From positions 2,270,001 to 2,334,000 of the forward strand of contig JAJEKV010000073.1 in assembly GCA_021234155.1 (NCBI GenBank): a stretch of DNA of 64,000 bases, read 5' to 3'. This document shows positions 34,503-43,504 of the stretch, in pieces. The position numbers and the translations under genes were made by a program. Every line of letters begins with the position of its first letter. Position 1 is the stretch's first letter. The stretch is from Isoetes taiwanensis (lineage: Eukaryota; Streptophyta; Lycopodiopsida; Isoetales; Isoetaceae). The notes beneath the pieces were generated by a model. That model made no database searches, was not told the DNA's origin, and saw nothing but the letters and a program-made list of their open reading frames with translations.

Positions 34503-34566
34503 CTTAAAAATTTTTGCCCCTTCGGGGCCTCCAACAAAAATCATTAGATTATACTTAAATGAATTG

Positions 34567-34755
34567 ATATTATGTTAGATATTACTGAGCCCTCAGTAGT
34601 CATTATCTCCACTTGTCTAGTATCATCATTACTGCAAAGGTTTTTCCCTTGAAAATCTTTCGAGGCAGGGGTTTTTTAATCCTAGTAGTAATGATTGTAC
34701 TGGCCCATTGTATGGGTTCCATGACCTATTGGTCTCCGTGGACGTTAAAACATAT
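34567..34755 (+). repeat. Dispersed repeat, copy related to 21960-22160
   Basis: It matches the reverse complement of 21960-22160 along its length (AAAGGTTTTTCCCTTGAAAA, GGGGTTTTTTAATCCTAGTA). It ends at the ATTCT array. Confidence 0.8.
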
Positions 34756-34824
34756 ATTCTATTCTATTCTATTCTATTCTATTCTATTCTATTCTATTCT
34801 ATTCTATTCTATTCTATTCTATTC
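34756..34824 (+). repeat. (ATTCT)n microsatellite
   Basis: About 13-14 uninterrupted ATTCT units lie directly at the end of the dispersed repeat, which suggests an expanded element tail. Confidence 0.95.
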
Positions 34825-35640
34825 ATGGTGTAAATATCTAGCATAATAATATGTAGCATAGAAATAAAAAGTAATACTAACATAAAGCATAAGTAATAAA
34901 CCATAATGTAAAACCATTTAATTTCACACAAGAAAATGGAATGCGGATTTCTTTTAACCAAGGTAAAATGGCATATACGTAACTCATATGTAGTATATGT
35001 GATCTTATTATATATATCCCATATATATATTTTAAAAACATTTTATTTATAGATCTATTTAGTAATTGGAAATAAATAAAAGTAGTATGTCAAATTTGTA
35101 AGGCTCAATATGGATAGCGGCTTAAGATGCGATACACATCTTCATTGATTTGCCTATCAAACAGCCTGCGCAGAGGGCGGTTAACCTATTTATTTGTGCA
35201 GGTAACTGCCTCCGTTGATCTATGTCCAAACGTATGTGTGCATCAATAATGAAAGTCTCAATTGAGTTCAATGCATTATGAATTTGTTGCATAAATGAGC
35301 GTATGCCTTTGATATATCCAACTAACTACAATGACATAACGTCAACATGGAGGTGGTGGTTGCGCTGATGGTGGAGGAACTAACTGAACTTGAACTTCAC
35401 TTGTAGGGCTTTTTGGTACTATGATAATTTGTGGGTCCACATCATTGTTTACTTCAGGCATGAGGGGAATGTCACGTGGAGGTGATGCATTGGGGACTTC
35501 TGTACCCTGCATGTAAAGTAAACAAATTGATCAAATTTTTTTACGTAGAAGCAATTTTTTAGCAAACACAAATGAAATGAACTAATATGTTATAAACCAA
35601 ATGACAACTAAAATAGTGTTCTATTCAATACCCGTAAATG
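34825..35640 (-). other. Region downstream of the Rep gene, possibly a further exon
   Basis: Mostly AT-rich. On the minus strand 35515-35345 reads an open stretch (TEVPNASPPRDIPLMPEVNN, then a Pro-rich QLVPPPSAQPPPPC). It follows a pyrimidine-rich stretch, so it may be a last exon of the Rep gene. The rest holds nothing recognisable. Confidence 0.35.
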
Positions 35641-36448
35641 TCACTCTGCTACAAAAGATGAATTCCAGTTGGCGAGGTTAATTTCGTCATCAACCAAATC
35701 TCCAACTACAATTGTATTTTGGAGTCTATCTGCAATATCTGCTTCAATGATCTCGTCTGGGTCTTCATTCACAGGCTGGTGCTCATCAAAGTACCTTGGG
35801 GGATTCGCAAATGGATTACTGCTACGGGCTCTTGACGAGCATGCTAGATCATTAGGAGGTGGCCCATAACGAACTAGTGATACTTTCTCATGGGTTGCCT
35901 GGAATGGGTTCATCAACTTTTCTGCTCTAATCATTTTCTGTAATTGTGTACGTCAATGGCAGCTTATGACGATTAGACATGCCATAATTGGCAAAATGAC
36001 AGACTTTTGGAAGTAAGTTTTTATGATATAGACAAAATTCTGCTGATGAGACATTATGCATACGCACATGAAATGAGGCTTTCCAAAGTCCTTCATGCAA
36101 TAACCTAGCACACCTTCAAAGCAATGTAACTTAGTGTCCTTTAGCGTCCTGCACATTATTTTGGCTCCAACTGGCTTCATGGTGTTCCATCTCATAGTTA
36201 CTTTGAGTAATGCTGCATCACCTCGGACTTCTATTGTTTTGAGTTTAACTGTGGCTTGGAAGTGGATATGATCTAGATTCGATCCACGCTCTATTGCAAC
36301 TAATCCTGCATAACAATGTTCAATGAAGAACTCAAGGATATTATTTATCAATTTTGGATCGACATCAGTGCCCCATGCCTTCTGCCTGTACTACTCCTAT
36401 TCGTGATGATAACCCTGGGCCTCGTCTATTTCGTGCCATTCTTCTCAT
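35641..36448 (-). pseudogene. HUH endonuclease (Rep) gene, Replitron-like, with frameshifts
   Basis: Start at 36448 (MRRMARNRRGPGLSSRIG), then a one-base shift, then RQKAWGTDVDPKLINNILEF, GLVAIERGSNLDHIHFQATV (HUH motif HIH at 36256-36270), KIMCRTLKDTKLHCFEGVLG and YCMKDFGKPHF (motif-3 YxxK at 36088-36105). After a second shift it reads FANYGMSNRHKLPLTYTIT, and from 35934 a tail rich in Asp/Glu/Pro. HIH plus YxxK is the single-tyrosine HUH layout of rolling-circle Rep enzymes. The surrounding phrases (ERG...H.HFQ, LH.F.GVLGYCMKD.G.PHF) recall the HUH domain of Replitron-type transposons reported from green algae and found in seed-free plants. No helicase domain follows, unlike Helitrons or geminivirus-like Reps. 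The frameshifts make this copy inactive. Confidence 0.7.
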
Positions 36449-36530
36449 TATAATCTGTGCATAATTGAAACGATGCAATTGTCAGTGATTTCTAAAACAC
36501 TAGTAACGCAAGTGCTTTATTATAATTTTT

Positions 36531-36555
36531 GGGTTGCCCCTAGGGGGGCAAGCCC
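36531..36555. repeat. GC-rich hairpin upstream of the Rep start
   Basis: GGGTTGCCCC-TA-GGGGGGCAAGCCC folds into a stem of about 10 bp with one bulge. It lies some 85 bp before the Rep start codon. Rolling-circle elements often carry terminal hairpins, so it could mark an element end. Confidence 0.5.
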
Positions 36556-37032
36556 TCGTTGATGTGGGTTTATAGCATATTCTAGGTATATATCAGTATA
36601 TGCCAAGAATATGTCAATGACTGCTCCAAACTTGCTATCGGGTGTAAATTCTCGGTGGTTGCTGTTATTGGGGAGCGACTTCGAAACCGGCTAACCGGCA
36701 ATGGATGGCCTTAGCTATTTCAGAATCTCTGAAGCCGGTTCCATTTAGCCGGACTATGCTCATTACATCTATTATCGGTCAGTAAGATGATGGGCAAGAG
36801 AGTTGTTGTTGGGTGAAAACAGGAAGGTTTCAGGGCAAAGGTTCTTTCGCATCTCTCGAGGTTAATGATGGTTCATGTCCTATGAATCTTCAGGTAATGT
36901 CCTATTTCTAGTTTTTTGCACATATTTACTTCAACTAGAATATAGTTGCAGATATGGCAAACAGGTAAATCGGCTCAAAAATCGTTTTCGTTTCCCTCTG
37001 CCAATGTGTATTTTAATATTATATCCTTGTAG
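36556..37032. other. Spacer before the AsnRS fragment
   Basis: Nothing firmly recognised. The end (TTGTAG before 37034) looks like the last splice acceptor of the captured AsnRS sequence, so part of this is probably captured intron. Confidence 0.35.
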
Positions 37033-38440
37033 TTGCTGGTGGATGCTTCAGTTGGAAATCTGAGTCAGCTTGTAGCCACAGGAACGTATGTGACTCTTGA
37101 AGGAGAACTGAAACAACCTCCTGAATCTGCCAAGAAGCAGAACGTTGAATTGAAAGTAGATAAAATTATAGCGGGAGAAATATTTCAAGTTACAGCAATC
37201 CATGCTGAGGCTGACAGAAGAGAGAGAGAGAGAGAGAATAAAAAAGTAGTACATCTCCTTCACAAGATGATGTAGAATCCAAAAAATAAATAGTTATTGA
37301 GAAAGGTGAAATTGTAAGGAAGCTAAAAGCTGAAAAGCAAAGAAAAGCAAAAGAGAGGTTGCAAAGATGGAAGGAAGGTTGAAAATTAAGGGTGGTATTC
37401 TTTGGAAGGATGATGGGACAATTGATTATGCATCTGATTTCTTTGCTCACCAAGCATATCTGACAGTATCAGGCCATGCTTTAAGTCGTGTATATACTTT
37501 TGGGCCAACATTTCGAGCAGAGAATTCTCATACAAGCAGGCATCTTGCAGAGTTTTGGATGATAGAACCTGAAATTGCTTTTGCGGAACTTGAGCTACAA
37601 TTTAACAGCTTGTTTGTTTACTGTTATTTTTACTTATCGTTATCATTCTGCAGGAGGATATGGACTGTGCTGAACAGTATGTCAAATTCCTGTGCAAATG
37701 GCTTTTAGACCATTGTTATGATGACATGGAATTCTTAAAGTAAAAAATATGATAAAGAAGCATTAGATCGTCTTTGTCTAGTTGCAAACACTCCTTTTGT
37801 ACGAATTACATATACAGAGGCAATCAGCTTGCTTAAGGAGGTTAGTCTTACTGTGATGTCATTGAGGCAACGGTGTGAGTTTGGTGGTGTATAAAGTAAT
37901 TTTTTTAGCAATCATGCAGGTGAAAGACAAGGTGTTTGAAAATGCTATGGAATGGGGAATTGATTTGGCATCTGAGCATGAGAGGTATGTTGTAGAGGTG
38001 CGTTATAGTTTTATGGGAATAAATGTTATGAGCATTTTTAAAGAAGTTTTGTTTGAAATAACGAGGCCTTGAGCATGCCATTATGATGACAGTTAACAGG
38101 TTAGAAGGCTGGATATTGTACTTTTTTGAAAATTTGTAGTAGTTTCCATCCTCGCCTATTGTAGCGTGCATGATATGTCAATGCAGCTATTGCAGCTATT
38201 CTTTAGAAGTTTGTATTTTCTAGTATGTGTAAATTTGTAATTTGTCAGCATCATCATTCCAGACCTGCTAAGAGTGCTTATGTTGAACATGTAAGTCTTT
38301 CGTGTCAGATATCTTACTGAGGAGATGTTCAAGAAGCCAGTGATAGTGTATAACTACCCTAAGAGTATTAAGGCCTTCTATATGCATCTTAACGATGATG
38401 GGAGAACAGTAGCTGCCATGGACGTGTTTGTTCCTAAGGT
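37033..38440 (+). pseudogene. Cytosolic asparaginyl-tRNA synthetase pseudogene, introns kept
   Basis: Segments in order match plant AsnRS: N-terminal anticodon-binding part (LLVDASVGNLSQLVATGTYV, ELKVDKIIAG) fused to GEIFQVTAIHAEADRRERER with about 100 residues missing; [40 protein letters not shown] (class-II motif 2); [32 protein letters not shown] at 37655; TPFVRITYTEAISLLKE at 37791; VKDKVFENAMEWGIDLASEH at 37920; and [20 protein letters not shown] at 38330. Class-II motif 3 is absent. Damage: the internal deletion, loss of a short QLQVETYAC-like piece, and a stop/shift at 37741. An (AG)n run lies at 37219-37237. Introns remain, so it was not copied from mRNA. It ends abruptly at VFVPK, where TTLL12 sequence begins. 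Confidence 0.88.
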
Positions 38441-39937
38441 CATATTATCTGGACTGGATTGCAAGTTGATGAAGAGTTCAGAAAGGCAGCAGGATTACGC
38501 CATGATCAATATGTGAACCAATTTCCATTTGAGGCATGCATTGTCATGAAGCATCATTTGGCAAGGTCAATGCAGCAGGTAGGCAATGTTTTGTGTAGTT
38601 TTTGAGATACATAATATTATTACTGCCTGTTGGTGATCCGTTGTTTGTCTTCTTGCACCGTTTACATTGTTGCTATTGATGTTATTGTTAAGTCTTATTT
38701 TTTTGAACTGTTGTTGTTGCTTGCATATAACACTTGTAATTTGTAAATGGCCCAGATTGGCTTCCAATAACATACAACATACTTGCTCCCCTAATTGGGG
38801 ACTATTATAGACGAGAAGAAAAGAAGGAAAACAATTTATGGATTATTAAGCTCTGGAATATGGCACGCAGTATTGATACCACTATTACATCATATTTGCC
38901 TGCTCTTATTCGTATCATGGAGACTGGTCCCAAAATTTGTCAGAAGTATGTTGAGAATCCAGCCCTTTTCTAGGGCAGAAAGTTCGACTTGCGCTACATG
39001 GTGTTGTTGCGTAGTCTGCAGCCACTGGAAATTTTCCTATGAAATTTTCCTATGCGATGTCTTCTGGGTATGTGAAAATGTCTCAACGATGGAAAATATG
39101 TGGAAGGTTTTTTGACAGCGATCAAATATGCAGACTAGGTTAGCAAATAACAAATATACAATTCATGAAAGCAGCTTGTGTAACTATGAGACTCATTTTA
39201 CTGTTATGGTGAGTATCTGATCGTTTTGAATGGAAAACCTTAATGGGCGTTTTGATGTGTGACATTGCCTTGCAGAATTACCGCGCAAAATTGAATCATA
39301 TAAACACTCATGATTTTGTTCCCCAGTTTGAAAACGAGCACAAAGGTATAGCTTCTTTTCTAATTGTGACAATATGTCCAATAGTGGAAATAAGACAAAC
39401 GAGAAGAATAAATGGTTCAGGGATTAGATATAGGTCTCGAGGGGCCAGATGCATCCTAAAGAACTTACTGTGCTTGGCTTTAAAAGACAGCGGAGCGTGA
39501 CAGTAGCAATTTATTTCTTTTGCTTTTGCTTTTTGTGAATGCTGCCACCTTTTCCTCTCTTAAATATTATCTTGAACATTTGCTTAGTGAAATGGGCGGA
39601 TATTCACCAGGTGGTCTGAACGATGATGAAAGCCGTCTTTGAAGGTGCTGTGAAAGAGCATCCAGATATGCACTGTCCAACTGCAAGGGCCATCTATGGA
39701 ATTGATATTCTAATTGATGATACCTTTCAACCTAAACTTTTAGAAGTATATTGCTCTTCTTATTTTCTTTTACGTGTCAAAATAATTTGGAATGTTTCTT
39801 CTCTTCCTAGGTTACATATTGTCCCGATTGCACGAGAGCTTGTAAGTATGATGTTCAAAGCGTACTGACTGGGGAGGTGATGAAAGGTGCAGATTTTTTT
39901 TAACAATGTATTTGGTTATCTTTTTCTCAACATGTAG
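38441..39937 (+). pseudogene. TTLL12-type tubulin-tyrosine-ligase-like C-terminal pseudogene
   Basis: Reads [20 protein letters not shown] and [20 protein letters not shown] (38443-38575), intron, then PDWLPITYNILAPLIGDYYR, NNLWIIKLWNMARSIDTTIT, IRIMETGPKICQKYVENPAL, FDLRYMVLLRSLQPLEIFL, LANNKYTIHESSLCNYETHF, NYRAKLNHINTHDFVPQFEN, KEHPDMHCPTARAIYGIDIL and VTYCPDCTRACKYDVQSVLT, ending FFNNVFGYLFLNM with TAG at 39935. These match the ATP-grasp TTL domain of TTLL12 and its plant homologue. Damage: TAG at 38971 (for CAG), a 13-bp tandem duplication at 39028-39053, TGA at 39617 (for CGA). Introns are retained. The SET-like N-terminal part of the family is missing. Confidence 0.88.
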
Positions 39938-40137
39938 AAACATGAGTGTTCTATGATTGTTTAATTCTTTCTTGTCAGATGTTCATTTTAATCCGAGGCC
40001 TTTCTTCAAAATTGACAGAAATTGACCTTAGGATAGTTATTAAATTGGCTATGTTGCAAAGAATGTGCAAAGCTATTTTCACTTACCTATGTTATTCTAA
40101 AAATGGCATGTGTTCATGTTTGATTGAAGTACATAGT

Positions 40138-41511
40138 CTGCCGTGTTGAATGAGTCTCAGGATAGGAAAGGGGTGGAATAGTACTCTACCATAATGGACA
40201 CTAGGTGCGTAAGCACAAGAGGTCGCCTACCAATTGCAAACCAACAATCTATTCTATTTATAAAAAGAAGTTTGATACAGTTAATTTTGATGCACAAATC
40301 TGGAGGTTCAAATAGAGTCATAAGAGATATTAATAATAAGCATTTGATGCACAAATCTGGAGGTTCAAATAGAGTCATAAGTGGTAACTGAAATTTGCTA
40401 TACCTTTGTACAAAGAAAAGTTGGGATATACAAATCCGAAGTTGCTCCACCGAGTTAGAAGTGCTACAAACAAGGCGTTTTGTTTGAATAATTTAAGATT
40501 GGTGCATGATTGACCACCTCATAGTTGAACGTCATCAACATCTACATTCCACTTATCATTGTTTTCACATACATTATGCGTTAGCATCTTATTTATCTAT
40601 CTATATATTTATGAAATCAAATAAAATAGGTTGTCATACCTATTGCAGCAAACCTCTACATAGGCTTATCTTTCCACATTGTAGCAAATTCATGCACTTC
40701 CAATTAGGAACTACAAAGTTGGCTATTCATCTTCGTATACATGCATGCTTGTTATATTTGTCACGAAGAAAATACAAAAAAATATGCGAGATTGGTGTTG
40801 AACCACCCATGATATATTGATGGCCTCCAACCACAGAGTACAAAAACTGAAACAAAATGAGCATCCCTATCAATGCTTCACGAGGGAGACAACATATTTA
40901 TCAAGGTAACTACAAAATAGAAGCTACAGTTGCACAACCCTAGCAATTGATCAATGGAATATTCCTTGTAATATTCTATGGAACAAATGCTACATCATCT
41001 CTTCTGTATTTAGATGGGCCACTTCACCCTCGGGCCATAGAGGGCAACCCCCCGTGCGCAGCACCTTGTTTTCCAAGTTTATTTGTTTGTTAATGTTAAT
41101 GGTATTGTTTTAGTGGACGTGATTGACTAGGGTTACAGAGAAAAGCAAACGAAGCTACACGATCTTAGGGTTTCATCATTTGTTAGGGTTTGTAAAGGAA
41201 CAGGCAAGAACACGAAGAATATCTAGCAAGGATATGACTTCTTTTCTGATTTTGGCTTTCTTAGTTTCGCTGCTTGTGTTGATCATCACGCAACTGAAGC
41301 TACGACAAGATTTCCTGAAGACGGACGATGGCGCTTAGGGCTGCCGGCGCTTTTCCTTGTAACTTGAGCATCTGAACTCCATTTTCGATGATCTTTAGTT
41401 CGTTGGAAAGCTTATTCCGAGAGCTCTTCATGAACATCAATTTTGTTAGGAACTGCTATCAGGTTAGGGGCCGGATTTGGGTCTGTTTGATTTCGGCCAC
41501 TTATAGTAGGG
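40138..41511. other. Interval with direct repeats, no gene
   Basis: Contains the 39-bp direct repeat at 40286-40381 and the hairpin repeat near 41030. 41340-41450 resembles the leader at about 24,240-24,330 (TTTGGAAAGCT...GCTCTTCAT-type phrases) and may be the leader of the DUF4283 element that follows. Confidence 0.45.
40286..40381 (+). repeat. 39-bp perfect direct repeat
   Basis: TTTGATGCACAAATCTGGAG...GTCATAAG at 40286-40324 recurs exactly at 40343-40381, with an 18-bp spacer. Confidence 0.95.
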
Positions 41512-42790
41512 ATGGGGAAGACAGATATGGTTCCAGCATCCAAGGCAACGACAAAACGGCGTGAGTCTATCACCAATTTGGTGATACGTGATCCCCCAGT
41601 TACTGCACAAAAAGAGGTAAATAATTCAGTTGAAAGTTCTTTGCCTTCGATGCTGGCTACTCCAGTGGTTCTTGAAGAAAGGGATTTTCCTCCCTTGCAA
41701 GGCGCTGCGAGTAAGGGAGCAGAAGTTAATGGAAACTTGCATCCACCAGGTACAGATTCCAGTCCTAATGTAGTTCCTCAGCCTCAGGCAAATAATAGTG
41801 CTTGGAAATCATCTGATTCGGTTACAAAAGTTTCATATCAAAGATTTAGCGATTGGCTTTGTAAGGATATATCTAGTGCATCTAGAAAGGCAAGGGTAGC
41901 AGCTGCTTTACAGGTATTGTCTGAAGGAAGTAAGGATGAGTTGTCAGCAATCTTGGACACATTAAAAGCCCGACAGATTCAACTTCAACAACAATTGCCT
42001 CCAGATGACATATTTTATCAGTCTGATTGTCAGAATGTGGTTCAGGCTTCTGGTATTCCTATGGTTGAGGTGGACCATCAAGCTCATATTAAGTGTGCTG
42101 AGAACTTATCTTCTTGTGCAATTCTTGGGTATTTTATTGGTGGCTATTTAGATTTTTCACGGTTTCGTGTTTGGTTGTCTCGGCTTCTGAGACGCCTTCA
42201 ACTTCCTCCTTTCCAGTCCATCAAGTTGTTGGCAAGAAACTTGGTTCTCATTATGTTTGAAAGTAGTGATGCAGTGGACTCTTTGGTATCAAGAGGGATT
42301 GATCCACTTGGTGGGGAATATATGGGGAATATATAATGTACCAGTATTACTCTCCTGGCTTTACACCAAATATAGTTCGTGCATTAAAAATGCCTTGCTA
42401 GTTCTCGTTACCTAATCTTCCTCCTGATCTAATGGCTCATCAATTTCTAGTTGCAATTGCAACGGGACTTGGGGTTCATATCTCACACTCCATCATGAAT
42501 GGTCCAAGGATTTGTGTTTCTATGCCTGTGGACTTGCCTTTACCAGATTGTGTAGTTGTGAAGAGCGGGCCTTAGTATAAGAAGTTGGATCTTAAGCTTT
42601 TGAATGGTCCAGAATTAGCCCGTTTGTTTCCTGATAAGGAGGCTTTTGCTAGCTTTCGTCGAGGTACTCGTGCATCTCAGGCATCTGTTCAACATTCTTC
42701 TCAGGTTCAAGCTCATACTGTTATTTCTTCATCTATTCATGATCAACCTTTGTCAGTTGTCTTGCATTCCTCGGCTATGGAAGATGCTCT
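41512..42790 (+). mobile_element. DUF4283-type gag/ORF1 gene of a retroelement, broken
   Basis: Open from 41512 (MGKTDMVPASKATTKRRES) to 42336, then on through stops to about 42790. Residues about 200-270 (CAILGYFIGGYLDFSRFRVW, NLVLIMFESSDAVDSLVSRG), followed after a break by PNLPPDLMAHQFLVAIATGL and GPRICVSMPVDLPLPDCVVV, reproduce the DUF4283 layout of plant LINE ORF1 and gag-like proteins, including the RVCVxxDLxxxLP ending. A basic/Gln start precedes it. No endonuclease or RT follows; instead the retroelement repeat begins at 42793. Confidence 0.65.
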
Positions 42791-42792
42791 AT

Positions 42793-43215
42793 GGGGGAAG
42801 AGGTCTCCCACCTCACTTCTTGGGATCTGCCACTACCCTTTCTCCATTAAAATTCAAGAAGCCAAAGAGGAGGAGAACAAGTCTCCCCAAGATATTTATA
42901 ATTTAATTGTTTTTGCAAATCTTGGCCATCCAATTGTCACAATTTTGGCCTTCATTTTTACCTCATCAAACTCTGCCATTTTGTCTTCTTTTCCCTTTTA
43001 ACAACTTTTGTCTTCTTCTTTAACAATACGCACAAGTTGATCAAGGCCTTTAAATTTTAACAACAAACACAAATGAATCTGGCCCTTGATCTTCACCTCC
43101 CCTTTAGACCTTTAGTGTGCAATTCTTCCATGTTAACCGGGATTTGCCAAAAATTTGGTCAACATCACCCCTAATGAAAGGTGTGGACGATCCCCCTCGG
43201 CCATCAACTTCAAAA
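42793..43215 (+). repeat. Retroelement 3'-end repeat, copy 2
   Basis: Homologous to 29654-30060 in the same orientation. It begins GGGGGAAGAGGTCTCCCACC and shares the CCAAAGAGGAGGAGAACAAG and CTTTTAACAACTTTTGTCTT blocks. A purine tract at the start fits a polypurine tract before an LTR. Confidence 0.75.
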
Positions 43216-43504
43216 CAAACACCAATTCATTAATTTGAGAAAAAACATCTAATTTGGAAATTTTAAGCTAGCAAGCGTGACACATTTTGCTCATTTTAAG
43301 CTAGCTTTAGCTAGACCATTTTTACAGTTCTTAAACAACCAAGCAGAACACATTTTACTCAGGTCAAAACACAAGTTTATTCTTCATCATTATCATCATC
43401 TTTATCCTCACTAGCAACCATGTCTCTTTATTGAGAGGCCATGTCACTTGGGATCAACATGGTTGAAGGCATCCCTTCAACTTCCCATGCATAGTCAATG
43501 GTTT

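Noticed and set aside
35641-36448. Endogenous geminivirus-like Rep
   Set aside because: The HUH and YxxK motifs fit, but surrounding residues and the absence of any helicase or coat-like sequence fit a Replitron-type element better. A profile search would decide.
38441-39937. TTLL12 segment as a working gene rescued by RNA editing of stop codons
   Set aside because: U-to-C editing exists in some plant organelles, but this is nuclear DNA with a 13-bp tandem duplication and a missing N-terminal half.
37033-39937. A genuine AsnRS-TTLL12 fusion enzyme
   Set aside because: AsnRS lacks motif 3 and about 100 internal residues, and both parts carry stops.
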